A stretch of DNA of 64,000 bases from Daucus carota subsp. sativus (lineage: Eukaryota > Streptophyta > Magnoliopsida > Apiales > Apiaceae). Below, piece by piece: positions 36,675 through 47,649 of this stretch. The stretch covers positions 54,299,214-54,363,213 of the forward strand of contig NC_030381.2 of assembly GCF_001625215.2 (NCBI RefSeq). The letters run 5' to 3'. Within the stretch, counting starts at the first letter, position 1. Every line of letters starts with the position of its first letter. A program made the position numbers and the translations under genes. The notes under the pieces are model-generated. The model was given only the letters and a program-made list of their open reading frames with translations, was not told the origin of the DNA and searched no databases.

Positions 36675-37512
36675 TTTTGAAAAGTACACAAGAAAGAATG
36701 AAGGCCTCGACTATCTATATATGCAGTTAATTGTAAGTATATGTGTAAGTATACAAGGTTGTAATGACGAGAACTGAGTTAAAGACTGACATAATGAGGT
36801 TCTGTATAGTCCACGTATGTATTATCTGATTATCGGAGGAAGAAAAAAAAAATTCTACGTTTTCTTTTGAAAGAAATGAACGTAATTGGTTGACCATAAT
36901 AATATTATACGGCTGTTCTTTACTTTTTAGCGGTACTTTGAAGTTTCAATAAAAATTATATTAAAAAATTTCTTAAACAAAAGTTTGACATATAGTGTTT
37001 TATTAAAAATAGATTAAAAGATATTATAAAATTACAAAATATATTAGAATATATATATTTTAAAAATAATTTACAAAATCAAGATAATACCTACTATCAC
37101 GTTAATAGTTGTTAACAATTATGTAATTAAGTAGCATTATTTACTTAAAGTAGGCAGATTAACTTTTATAGTTATATTTAATTAATATATTTTTTTAATC
37201 TTAAATTAGATGATTGAATTAACTCTAAACACATATAAATTAGTTTTTATTTGTTTATAAAATACTTAGATATTAAACTTTTATTGATAAAAATATTTCA
37301 CAAATATGAAATTAATTTACTGATGTTTTTTAATATATATATATATACGTCATTAAAATTAACCGAGTTTTTTAAAGAATTTTCACAAAGATCCAAATCT
37401 GGAAAGTTTTTTTTACAAACATACTATAATTTATTTGAAAAAATTACAAAAATATAATCTTTCAAACAAAATTACAAAACCACTTTCTAACAAATAATTT
37501 ACAAAAATACGG
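36675..37512. other. ABC1K 5' flank, otherwise no feature
   Basis: The first 150 bp upstream of the ATG should contain the ABC1K promoter; I see no clear TATA box. The remainder is very AT-rich with no supported coding sequence. Confidence 0.45.
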
Positions 37513-37890
37513 AAGTTACATTTTTAACTATATCTGCAACTACTAGCACTAATCAAGATGCTAACTTTAAAAAAATCTGTTCAAAATTAAATTTGATTAC
37601 ATAATGAATTGTAAACGGTTACATTTGATTCAGACTGTAATTTTTCACCGTTCACAACATTTCTTTATCGTTTCATAACATTTTTTACCGTTTCACATCA
37701 TTATCAACTATACTAGTAGTGTTATGTGTTTTCGTAAATTTGGTACTCTACTTTACTCAGAAAATTATTACAAGACTAGTTATCATATACTATTTTTTCA
37801 CTGCAACAGTTATTTTTGTCCTTAATATATTTTTGTCCATAGTTAAAAATTTATTATTATAAAAATGAAATTTTAAGGTTATCAATTTAA
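37513..37890. repeat. 0.38-kb direct repeat, copy 1
   Basis: Begins AGTTACATTTTTAACTATAT and ends near GGTTATCAATTTA. Over 90% alike to 38546-38930 by eye, in the same orientation, with about 0.65 kb between them. The ends are not TG...CA, so LTR identity is doubtful. Confidence 0.85.
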
Positions 37891-38545
37891 TACATCACGC
37901 CCCTGTAAAAATGGATTGATACATCATCGGCTACTTCGTATCAGATAAATTTATATATATATATAAAAAATCATCAAATAATGAATATGTTTTTAATAAA
38001 CAACTACCATTTAGAAATATCAATATGATCATCACGCCTCTGACTTTTTAACTAAAAAAAAGGTATCAACGGCTTTCACTGATTGAACAACAAAGAACAT
38101 TTAATGAGTAAACATCGTAGTTTGATGCCATTCATAATCTTACTCTCATTATATATATGACGAGTACCTTCATTTTTTTTTAACTTGATATTATGTAAAC
38201 GTTGTAATAGCTTCAACATCAATAGGAAAATTATATTGATATTAGTAGAAATAATCATCAACTTACTATTTCCATGAAAATGGAAAACCTGAAATATGAA
38301 AAGCGGCACGTTAGGAACCTATAGACCGAGTTATTAAAGAATTTTGAGGAATTAGAAGGCAAAGAGGTTTCTACCAACAGAAGTCAACTAGTACTATAGA
38401 AGTACATAATAAATGTAATCAATCAACTTAAACTTATTAGACTACAAGTCAACAATAAAACATACCTAGTCTTTATATGATAATCTCTGTCATAATCTGT
38501 TAACTCAATTGCATCCAATGCATCATTATGGTTGAAGAAGAGTGC

Positions 38546-38930
38546 TAGTTACATTTTTAACTATATCTGCAACTACTAGCACCATATATGTAATCAAGAT
38601 GCTAACTTTGAAAAAATCTGTTCAAAATTAAATTTGATTACATAATGAATTGTAAACGGTTACATTTGATTCAGACCGTAAATTTTTACCGTTCACAACA
38701 TTTCTTTATCGTTCATAACATTTTTTACCGTTTCACATCATTATTTACCATACTAGTAGTGTTATGTATTTTCGTAAATTTAGTATTCTACTTTACTCAG
38801 AAAATTATTACAAAACTAGTTATCTTATACTATTTTTTCACTGCAACAGTTATTTTTATCCTTAGTATATTTTTGTCCATAGTTAAAAATTTATTATTCT
38901 AAAAATAAAATTTTAAGGTTATCAATTTAA
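38546..38930. repeat. 0.38-kb direct repeat, copy 2
   Basis: Partner of 37513-37890, with an extra CATATATG-like insertion near its start. The sequence between the copies (37891-38545) holds no recognised gene. Confidence 0.85.
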
Positions 38931-39028
38931 ATATAGTACTGGCGCCTCACTTTTGTTTGCAACAAACTTTAAATATTATAATTATAAACAAGATGCACTG
39001 AAGATACAAGCCGGCCGTATTGCCGTCA

Positions 39029-39955
39029 TAAGCACTGCTGGGATACGAAGAAATCAGTGAGAACTTGAGTTACATTACATTTGCGCAAAGCGGGGGAAGC
39101 CCCGACAAAAGTGTGCGGCTTGCTGTCAACACAGTCACAAATATCTTTATTTTGAATTTCTATTTTGGATCGGAAATCATGGTAACTAGTGAATTTAATA
39201 GGCGGGCTAGTGTACTTAGGCAGATAAGAAACCTCAACCATGTTTTTGCTTTTCAAATCAGCAACAGTGCCGCACAACCGGAGTTGAATGGCATTGAGTT
39301 GAATGGCATTTTCGATGATGTGCCTGTAATGATTATTTTGTTAATTCCATTATAGGCACACGATAATTTCTTTATAATTTATACATTATAATTTATACAT
39401 ACCGTATAGCATCACGAATGTGACCCTTTGTAGGGTAAGAAAAGCTCCTCCCATACTGTGCATTTTGGAGATGCCTTTCATTATGTTACGAGCATCATCA
39501 AGTGAGTCACAAATAATGATGCTCATATTCATTCTCCCGAGTGCTTTTCTTGTTAAAGAAAGCAAGGGCACATCCTGTCCAACAAAGCAAACAAATTCAT
39601 TGCAACACAATTATTAACAAAAAAAGAAATTCTGAAAAATGGTAAGGGTGATTTAATTTATCCAGACTTTTACAAACTTTTTGATTAACTTAATGATCAA
39701 TGTCTACATCTGCAATCATACAAAAATGTAGACAAAAGTGTGCGGCAATTGTTTGGAATGATAACACACCTCACATCAAATGGAAAATGAAAGCTTTCTT
39801 GAATGATTGGGAACAAATCTCAAACAAGATTCATAAATCAGAAGTTGGAAATCCAAAATGTACCAAGATTACTCCAAAACTCATAATAAGTAACGTTGGT
39901 TACAGGCAGGAGGTGCACACGGTTGCTGAAATCAGAAACGATATCGGCATCCTTA
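39029..39955 (-). pseudogene. Unidentified gene remnant, at least three 3' exons, frameshifted
   Basis: Three stretches on the minus strand look like consecutive exons. About 39900-39950 carries IVSDFSNRVHLLP. About 39415-39575 carries DVPLLSLTRKALGRMNMS and, after a frame change near 39449, SYPTKGHIRDAIR. About 39029-39330 carries VEVSYLPKYTSPPIKF and ends NVTQVLTDFFVSQQCL. Splice-like AG and GT bases border them. The shift inside the middle exon would break the protein. The same C-terminal words recur at 57.6 kb, supporting an origin from a real protein. I do not recognise the family. Confidence 0.4.
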
Positions 39956-40112
39956 AGTACAAAACAATTAGTCACTGATTGTAATCAAGCTCTAGTAGTT
40001 GGCTACATGTATATTACAACTAAATAAAAATAATATTTTTCTAATTATGCAAGACATTCATCCCTCGCCAATGTCAAACAACATAATACTCTTCAGAATT
40101 AATATACCGCAA

Positions 40113-40236
40113 TACATTTGGAACTTGGCTGTGCATAGTCTGGAACATCAATCTCTTTGAATGAATCATTCGCAATATAAAGATCAATTTAGAGTTATAA
40201 TCGAATGATCTGAAACAGTAACAACATTCATTCACA
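40113..40236 (-). pseudogene. F-box associated (FBA) domain fragment, inverted and frameshifted
   Basis: The minus-strand translation gives VNECCYCFRSFDYNSKLIFI and, in another frame, ANDSFKEIDVPDYAQPSS. These match in order the plus-strand FBA remnant at 55268-55720 (ANDSFKDIDVPDYAQPST). It is a short, inverted, decayed copy of the same gene segment. Confidence 0.65.
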
Positions 40237-40544
40237 TATATGTAATATTTATTAATTTCCTAGTCATAAGCTTTGGCTAACATATCAACTGATAGATATT
40301 ATGTATTACAATGGACGACCTGCAGCGTAGAGAGGGATGGTTTGGTCGGAAAATTTTGGATAAATATAATTAAATTTGATTAAAAAATAGAAAATCAAAA
40401 TTTAAGTAATCGAAATCAACCAAATGGATAATATTAAACAACTATGACATAGTAAATTTGAACAAATAAATTAATATAATATACATCGATCATTTTCGAT
40501 TGAGTTTAACCTTTTCTATTTTTTAAAAAAATATTTAACTTTTG

Positions 40545-41230
40545 GTTCGCATTTCGTGCAACTTTTGTGCAAATAATGCAGTTCAAGCGATTTTTTTTTA
40601 AAATGTGATCTAAGAGAAGTCACTGTCATTCCATCTTGCAGGTCAAGCGATTTTTATTTTAAGATCTGATAAATTTTTTTAACTACGGAAGAACCACTAG
40701 TCCATCCATAGGAAACAAATAAGCCAAATTTTCAAAACAAAAAAAAAAATCAAAAATCAAGTTTAAACCAAATCTAGTTACCCGACTATGCTAGACAAGA
40801 GTAAACAAGTGTGATTGAGGTGAATTGGTGCGATTTGTGTGCGAGTTTTGGCTTATTAGTTCTCTTTTGTTTTTATAAATACAAACAAATAACTAATGTA
40901 TATAATTGGTCCGGCATACATGTAGTTGTGGAATGTTATAATATATTATTACGTATATCTCAAAATCAGCAAGTGATATTAATATTCGATCCGATGGTAA
41001 TTACGGGGCAAGTTTCTTTAACGATACCCTTTAGGATGCGAAGATTAACCTTTCCAATTATTCAACAATTAGAAGCACTAGATTCGGAGGTAATTATAAT
41101 AGTCTTCAGGGGCTGTCGATATAGGTCGAAAGAACCTTGTATCAGGAATTCACAACCTCGACGGGACCATCTAAATAATATACGGAAGACAAGAAAGCCA
41201 ATTAAACCAAGGCATTGTATGGGCTAAATT
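40545..41230 (+). repeat. Degenerate F-box segment, copy A
   Basis: Collinear with 54460-55275. Shared words include GTGCAACTTTTGTGCAAATA, GAAGTCACT.TCAT.CCATCTT, AGAGTAAACAA.TGTGA and, as peptide, YKQIT.(V/L)YNW. A 138-codon open frame (40811-41227) crosses it but is not protein-like along its length. I read this as a decayed relative of the 5' part of the F-box gene at 54.5-55.7 kb. Confidence 0.5.
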
Positions 41231-41289
41231 TCTTCTTATCATTGTGCGAATGATTGCGGAAGCAACTTGTTTCAAATTTATGAAGGAGG

Positions 41290-41588
41290 CAATTACACAC
41301 CTGTCATGAAATAAAGAATGATAGCTTTTCAGAATGATTGGAAGAAAAATCTACGTCACGATTCATACAGCAGAAGCTCAAACACCAAAATGTACTAAGA
41401 TTAGACAGTCCTCATTGAATATACTAAGTTCTACATTTAACTAGAAAAAATAACTACAAAGCCAAAAAAATTTAGAATAAAATTAAAAACAAAAAATGGG
41501 TTTCAACCCATCTAATTACCCGATCACATCTTACAAGAGCTAAAAAGTGCAACTTTGACAAATTGGTTCGCATTTTTCGTAACTTTTG
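41290..41588 (+). repeat. Copy B of the F-box flanking segment, left of the Sirevirus
   Basis: Matches 57790-58075 over about 290 bp (CCAAAATGTACTAAGATTA, AATAAAATTAAAAACA, ATGGGTTTC.ACCCATCT, ACAAGAGCTAAAA). It continues after the transposon at 54457. The Sirevirus split this copy; a weaker relative lies at 39730-39900. Confidence 0.75.
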
Positions 41589-42594
41589 TGTTATTTTACA
41601 CCAACTATGAGAAAGATTGTAGAAGGGGGGGTTGAATACAATCTTTTACAAATTTAAAAGATTCAAGAATGATACACTAAAAACACAGTAAACAGAAAAA
41701 CACCAAGTATTAAAAATACGGGTGGATTGAATGATCCACCCGTGAGATTTTATATAGAAGAATCTGTGGATTGTTTACAATTCGCACAGCTGCTGGTTCA
41801 TCACTCAAACAAGTTCTAACTCTCAGATTTTTCTTTCAAGTAATTTGAACAAGTTCAACTGATGCTACTAACTTGGTTATATACCCCAAGTTTTACAAAG
41901 CTTTTAGCTAGATTACAAAATGCACTCTAATCTAAAAACAATGCTGCACAACTTTGTCTTATGCATGCTTTCTGAGATGTCTTCATCTTTGACCATCATC
42001 TTGATTTGATCCAGATTGCACTGCATGAGATAAGTATGTTTCTGCTTCTTCTTTATTTTCCTAATTAGGCTTCCATGTCTATTTTAGTGTAATTCGATCC
42101 ATGTGATTTGTCAGACTTAAGCTCTAGTCACTTTCAACTGCTCTTTGCTTCATCAGTTGAAGGTTCTGGTTGCTTTCAACTGCTATTGACTTTATCAGTT
42201 GAATGCCTGGCTCATCAGTTGAATGAATTACAAACTTCATCAGTTGAATGAATTACAAACTTCATCAGTTGAATGCTGTTCCAGTCTCATCAGTTGAATT
42301 CCTCAGCATCATCAGTTGAACACTTTGTCTTCAGTTGAATGCTTGATTTTCATCAGTTGAAACATCATCCAGTCTTCATCAGTTGAATAGTTACATCTCA
42401 TCAGTTGAATATCCTTCACTTAGATAAAATTACATGGCATTGGATATTTACAATTAGCCATCCTATTCTACCCATCCGTTGATAATTCCCAAAGACAAGA
42501 AACATAACAATTACAACTGAAATTTGATAAAGGTTCTAAGTAAGACATGTTACAAAATGTTTATGTTATCATCAAAAATTATTGATTCCTAACA
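41589..42594 (-). repeat. 3' LTR of the Sirevirus
   Basis: Contains ten ATCAGTTGA words plus one inverted copy (about 41838-42412), a TATA-like TATATAAA on the minus strand (41748-41755) and, just downstream of it, the hairpin ACGGGTGGAT-6 nt-ATCCACCCGT at 41718-41743. Confidence 0.97.
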
Positions 42595-42607
42595 ATCTCC
42601 CCCAATT
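42595..42607 (-). other. Polypurine tract of the Sirevirus
   Basis: AATTGGGGGAGAT on the minus strand directly abuts the 3' LTR, the standard position for plus-strand priming. Confidence 0.85.
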
Positions 42608-42737
42608 TATGACTGGAGAAGATGCAGACATAAATTCTACACTTGATGATAACAAAACATTAATAAAATAAAATGCAGAATTTAAATACAAGAGTTAGAA
42701 AAGATTACAGATGATTATGCTCCTCTAGACTGAGCAG

Positions 42738-45700
42738 TTACTTGTTCCTAGAAGATCTTCTTCTTCTGGACTTAAGTTTTTCTTCAAGAATATTAATCTG
42801 CTTTTGAAAGATCCTGTAGAACCATTCTTCATCACTATCTTGTCTGTTGAGCTTGGATTGGAGAGTCTTCAGAGTATTCAAGCTAGCAACCTTGAGTTGA
42901 TCTTTAGGTCTGAAAAATCTCCTAACACCTTGATTGTCCCTAAATTCCATGACTGGAGTAGGTTCATGATGGATTTTCTTTCCAGTGTAGGGAATTTTCA
43001 GCCTTCTTTGTAGACTAGCATCTGAGTTCCATTCCTTCCTGATCTCAAGGATTCTCTTTAGTACCATTTGCTTTGCAGGTGGTGTAAATCCTCCAGTCCT
43101 CTTCATAGATCCATATATTTTTGTTAGAGAACTGAATCCCTCAGAATTCAGAACTCTGTGAAGAGGCCAGATGACATCACCCTTGTTTTTGTAAGAGAAT
43201 ACCAATCTTTCAGGTAACTTTGAAGTTGCTTCTATTCCTCTTACTTCTTGAAGATCATCCAGCTCCAGCTCCAACTCAGAAATTTCTTCAATGTTAGCAA
43301 TGATCAGATAGTCATCAGGATTTTCAGGTTCTTTTGGAGGTTTAGGAGGGTTAGCCATCTTCTTAGCAACAGACTTGACTTTCTTCTTTGGCTTGGAAGG
43401 TTCTTGAACAAGAAAAGCTGGAATTGGGATATCTTCCAAGTCAACTGGCTCCTCCTTTGGCATTATTGGCTCATCATGGAAGTTGACATCTGGATGTACT
43501 ACTGTGGTATCCTTGATTGGAGAAGAAGGCTTTGAGATAGGCTTTTCTGGCACTTCTTCTCTTCTCTTGGCTGCCTCAGGCATCTTAGTTTTAGATTTGA
43601 CTCTCTTTTTCTTTGGAGAAGATTCAAGAGGCAATCCTTTCTCATTTAAAAGCTCAGCTGCCAACTCCTCTTCCAGCTCAATAGCAAACCTCTCATCCAC
43701 CTCTATTTGATTTAAAGAGAGTTGGGATTCAAACTCCTCTTTTTCACATTCTCTGGCCACCTCTTCAGCTTTTGCATATGAGTAATGAGGATGGCCAGTT
43801 CCAATAAACAGCTTCTGGCCTTCTCTGTAGATGATGGCAAAATGAGTCTTTAAGGCCACATCTGCACAATCTTTATAACTTTTGATTTCTTGGCCCAAAA
43901 GCTTGTATTCATTTTTGTCAGGCCTGGCTAATGGAAAGTAGATTGAGCTTGAGTCTTTTCCAGGCCTGGAGTAACCACAATTGTTTGGAAACAGAATTGG
44001 CTTGAACTCATTCAGAAATGATGGCTCACCCTTTTCTGTCTTGGAAGGAATAACAATCTCAGGTGTAATCACCCTGAGAATTGTGGTTGTAGTTGGAAAA
44101 GAGATTTGATCTGTGGTGGCTGTAGAAGATGTAGATGATTTCTTGCCCAGTTGAGCCACTCTCTTTGCAATGGAGTCCAATTCTTTCATCCTTGCAATCT
44201 TCTGCTTTTCCCTTTCAGTGTGGAAAGGGGGAGGAATTTGACTGATCAATTCTGCAGGAGTTGGTAATTCTTTCTCCCCCTTTTTGTTAGCAGCAAGTGT
44301 AGGGGATGGACTAGGAAAAGAAACACCAGAGGCAAGAAGAAGATGTTGAAGAAGTCCAGTCTGAATTCTCTGATGCTGCAACATCTCATCCATTCTAGAG
44401 TTTAAAATATAGACATTTCCTTCCAGAGCATCCATTTGCTTCTCCAATTGTAGTTGTTTTTGCTCAGTTGCAGAAAGAGCTGATTTGACCTGAGCTGGAA
44501 GCTTTTCATCAAATTGTTTGGTCAGATCAGTCTTAACAGAGCCAATAAGAAAACTGAGATGCTCTATCTCTTTCTGAAAGTGGAGAGATTGATATTTGTG
44601 AAGCTTGAGGTTTTCCAAAGCTTGACTGGCAATGGTGGCAGAGATGGCTTGAGAGGAGGATGAGCTTCCAGGTTGTGATTGAAGAAGAGTGGAGGCTTGC
44701 CTTTCCAGCTCCATGCTAACAACCATTGCATTTGCAGACTGCATGGAGAGCCATGAAGGTAGAGAAGTGGTAGGTTGTTCACCAAGGGATTCCTCAAGAG
44801 CATCATTGAGGTCTTCATCACTATCATCATATTGAAAATCATCTCCAGCATTGGCAGGCAGAGCTGTAAATGCCTCCTTTGCTCTAAGCATAGAAGATGT
44901 AGTGTGAATTAGATTAAGGTGCCTCTCAGCTGCTTGATTGTCCAATCTGGCAAAATCTTGAATGGAAGACATTCCATGAGTAAAAGTCTCAGGGTCTAGT
45001 GAAACACCATCCAATATGGATCTGTATTCAGCTTGAAACTCTTGTTCACTAAACCCTTCACTGACACCTGCATTTCTCTCAATTTCTCTCTGTTCTTGCA
45101 TCAAGGGCTCCCCTTGGCTCACCACACAACTCACCTCTCCCTCACTTACCCTTACTAAAGGGTCACTCTTATCCTCTCCTTTTTCCTGGCTAGAAGAAAA
45201 TGCCAGACTCTCCACACCCTCTCCTTTTGCCAGCTCACTAGGCTGCCTCTCCACTCCATAGCTCACTCCACTCAATCCTAAAAGTGTTTGTGCTACCATG
45301 TGATCAACTGCTGTAGAAGAAGGTAAAGTAATTGAAGTAGCAGCAGTTGTCAACTGATGAGAGACATCAGTTGAAACATGAGTAGAGGATGCATTCAACT
45401 GATGAGAGCTGTTAAGCAGATCAGTTGAAGGACAAACACTTGTCAACTGATGAGGGAGATCAGTTGAAGAAAATGAAGAAATAGGTTTAGAGGCTGTGAT
45501 AGTTGAGTCTGTGGTGATTGATTTTAATGGTATATCCACAGAGCACACTTTCACAAAAGAAGGAATTGGAAGAGAAAGATCCAACAAATCATCAAAGTGA
45601 TGATGATCAATCTCAGAGGGGGACTTCTCCATGAAATCTAAAGATGGAGAATTTACAAGTGTGGTGTGAATCAATTCCACATCCACAGAAGAGGTTGGGG

Positions 45701-47168
45701 ATTGTGTTTGAGTTGTAGAAATAGTAAGATCATGAATATGGGTAATTGGATTTACTGAAGAAGGGGGCTGTGACTCCACATTTATTGGAGTCACATCAAT
45801 CTGAATTTGAGAAATGACAGGAATACATTCCTGTGTGTGTGCAGAGTGCTTTGATTCATCACTTCTTTTCTTCTTTCTCCCATAGGCTTTAACAGGTGAA
45901 GAAGTGGTGTCCCTCCCCCTTTTTGACTGTGTCCTTGGCTGAGGACTGTTTTCAATAACAACATCCTTTTGGGAGGATGCTGCTAGGGATGTGCTTAAAT
46001 CCATATTAACATCTACAGTCTTTTGGGAGACGGCAGAGTGGCTAGGCTGGTTAGCACTCACCTCTCCATCCTTATCCTTAGGGTTTCTTTGATGATCACC
46101 CTTTCCCTCCCCCTCACTTCCTCCAATTACACTCCCCTCAGGCTTGTGTTTCTTAGTTTTTACAACAGATGCCTTTTGGGAGGCATCTGAGGTTGGTTTA
46201 GAAGACTTGGTTTTAGAGGGTTTTGCTACTTGTGTAGGCTGTTGATGGGCCTCCTCAACAGCCCTGATAGCAGAAAGCAAAGAAGTTGAGGGTTGAGAGA
46301 GAGTAGAAGGAAAGCCATGTACCTCTTTGTGCTTTCCAGCCTCCATTGTTGGCAGGAACACCACCTCCAAGGAGGGGTATAAATTCATCCTAAAGAGGTC
46401 TTTAAAGACTCTCTTTTCCTGCACAAAACTGGGAAGCTTGGCTTCCTTGTTAGTAATAACTAGCTTATCATTGAGATGATTAGCTAGCATCATAAGAAAT
46501 CTGACATAATATATATTCCTAGGTCTATCAGTTTTATCACCTAGTTTCTCCCCAATTTCTTGGATCATCAAACCACCAAAGTTGAAATATTCATTAGTCA
46601 GGTACATGTAAAGCATTTGTAAGATCTGGGAAGTAAGGGCATTAAAATTACTAATTTTACCAGAAAATGCTTTAATAAATGCATCACATAAGTAACTCCA
46701 TTCTCTCCTAAGACCCCTTCTTTCTATTTTACCTAAGGCATCAGTTGGCAAAACATAATTCATGGCATAAAGTAAATTAACCAACTGATTATCACTAGGC
46801 AAAGATAAAACAGTATTTTCAGGAATCTTAAAGCATGCTTTCATAACATCAGCATTAACAGAGTAAGTTTTATTATTGACAGAGAAAGTTAGAGTTTCAT
46901 GCTCACTATTAAACTCTGCAGAGGTCCACATTTCCTCAACTATTTCATGGTAGATGATGGGAGCTTCAGTCATAGCATAAGAGAGCTGGCTTGACTTGAT
47001 GAACTCCATCATCCTGTGATACTCTTTCTCCTCCACAGCCTTGGTATCCACAAATGACGCAAAGTTGTTCTTCTCATAGATAAACCCACTTGGTGCAGTG
47101 TACTTCTTCATTGGTGCCATTGCAGTTACAGAGAAAGCTTGAAGAAGAATTAGAACTTGTTTTTGCAC
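42738..47168 (-). CDS. Sirevirus additional 3' ORF ('env-like'), 1476 codons, function unknown
   Basis: The frame lies downstream of pol, in the position of the optional env-like gene of some Sireviruses, but is much larger than the roughly 650-residue SIRE1 version I recall. The start may be the first ATG (47168) or MAPMKKYTAPSGF, 16 codons in. The first 280 residues are globular (DVMKACFKIPENT, RREWSYLCDAFIKAFSG). A long Ser/Thr/Gln/Pro-rich region follows, including repeated HQL and STD words. A probable coiled coil lies around residues 860-960 (KQLQLEKQMDALEGNVYILN). The C terminus is basic (KSRRRRSSRNK). I see no signal peptide, no clear membrane segment and no furin-like envelope pattern. 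The frame is fully open, so it seems recently under selection. No enzyme motif was recognised. Confidence 0.9.
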   Translation of the reverse strand: MQKQVLILLQAFSVTAMAPMKKYTAPSGFIYEKNNFASFVDTKAVEEKEYHRMMEFIKSSQLSYAMTEAPIIYHEIVEEMWTSAEFNSEHETLTFSVNNKTYSVNADVMKACFKIPENTVLSLPSDNQLVNLLYAMNYVLPTDALGKIERRGLRREWSYLCDAFIKAFSGKISNFNALTSQILQMLYMYLTNEYFNFGGLMIQEIGEKLGDKTDRPRNIYYVRFLMMLANHLNDKLVITNKEAKLPSFVQEKRVFKDLFRMNLYPSLEVVFLPTMEAGKHKEVHGFPSTLSQPSTSLLSAIRAVEEAHQQPTQVAKPSKTKSSKPTSDASQKASVVKTKKHKPEGSVIGGSEGEGKGDHQRNPKDKDGEVSANQPSHSAVSQKTVDVNMDLSTSLAASSQKDVVIENSPQPRTQSKRGRDTTSSPVKAYGRKKKRSDESKHSAHTQECIPVISQIQIDVTPINVESQPPSSVNPITHIHDLTISTTQTQSPTSSVDVELIHTTLVNSPSLDFMEKSPSEIDHHHFDDLLDLSLPIPSFVKVCSVDIPLKSITTDSTITASKPISSFSSTDLPHQLTSVCPSTDLLNSSHQLNASSTHVSTDVSHQLTTAATSITLPSSTAVDHMVAQTLLGLSGVSYGVERQPSELAKGEGVESLAFSSSQEKGEDKSDPLVRVSEGEVSCVVSQGEPLMQEQREIERNAGVSEGFSEQEFQAEYRSILDGVSLDPETFTHGMSSIQDFARLDNQAAERHLNLIHTTSSMLRAKEAFTALPANAGDDFQYDDSDEDLNDALEESLGEQPTTSLPSWLSMQSANAMVVSMELERQASTLLQSQPGSSSSSQAISATIASQALENLKLHKYQSLHFQKEIEHLSFLIGSVKTDLTKQFDEKLPAQVKSALSATEQKQLQLEKQMDALEGNVYILNSRMDEMLQHQRIQTGLLQHLLLASGVSFPSPSPTLAANKKGEKELPTPAELISQIPPPFHTEREKQKIARMKELDSIAKRVAQLGKKSSTSSTATTDQISFPTTTTILRVITPEIVIPSKTEKGEPSFLNEFKPILFPNNCGYSRPGKDSSSIYFPLARPDKNEYKLLGQEIKSYKDCADVALKTHFAIIYREGQKLFIGTGHPHYSYAKAEEVARECEKEEFESQLSLNQIEVDERFAIELEEELAAELLNEKGLPLESSPKKKRVKSKTKMPEAAKRREEVPEKPISKPSSPIKDTTVVHPDVNFHDEPIMPKEEPVDLEDIPIPAFLVQEPSKPKKKVKSVAKKMANPPKPPKEPENPDDYLIIANIEEISELELELDDLQEVRGIEATSKLPERLVFSYKNKGDVIWPLHRVLNSEGFSSLTKIYGSMKRTGGFTPPAKQMVLKRILEIRKEWNSDASLQRRLKIPYTGKKIHHEPTPVMEFRDNQGVRRFFRPKDQLKVASLNTLKTLQSKLNRQDSDEEWFYRIFQKQINILEEKLKSRRRRSSRNK

Positions 47169-47649
47169 AGAGAGAGAAGAGAGCTTTGAGAATTCGAAAG
47201 AGTAAGATGAAAAGAAATGAAAATAGATTAAAACACTTAAATACTTTCTCAGAAAATTGCTGTGATTGGCTGAGAAATTACCGTTGAGAAGAAATTACTC
47301 TTATTGAACTCTACAAAAATTACACACACGATCGTGTGTATAAAGTAGGTGAGAGACAAAAGAAATTTCAACGGCTCAGATCTGATAATACTTTCAACGG
47401 ATGAAATAAGCGCCTCTTTAAACTTCCTATTCAACTGATGAAGATCAGTTGAAGGCGTCTTCAACTGGTGTCATCAGTTGAATGAAAAACAGCGCAGGAG
47501 GATATTGTTTCAAACATCAGTTGAAACAATTTCACTAGTTCATCAGTTGAAATATTATAGATTTTATCCAGAATTATAATTAATTCAATTTTGATAAATC
47601 AAAATTAATCAAATTCTGGCTGCCAAATTACAGAAAAATTCACTCTAAA
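47169..47649 (-). other. Sirevirus spacer between pol and the extra ORF
   Basis: About 480 bp of noncoding DNA. It holds five ATCAGTTGA words, including the 10-bp dyad TTCAACTGAT-GAAG-ATCAGTTGAA at 47430-47453. A splice acceptor or internal promoter for the downstream frame could lie here, but I cannot identify one. Confidence 0.6.

Noticed and set aside
37513..38930. Paired repeats as LTRs of a small retroelement
   Set aside because: No TG...CA ends, primer site, polypurine tract or target duplication.
40811..41227. 138-codon plus-strand frame
   Set aside because: It crosses decayed F-box sequence, lacks FBA motifs along most of its length and depends on a long run of ordinary AT-rich DNA; treated as repeat copy A.
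42140..42412. ATCAGTTGA array as a CRISPR or miRNA target cluster
   Set aside because: Spacing is irregular and the same word extends into protein linkers of the Sirevirus; it is an element-wide motif, reported as such.
43248..43710. Plus-strand frames of 75-95 codons inside the Sirevirus extra ORF
   Set aside because: They are shadows of the long minus-strand frame.
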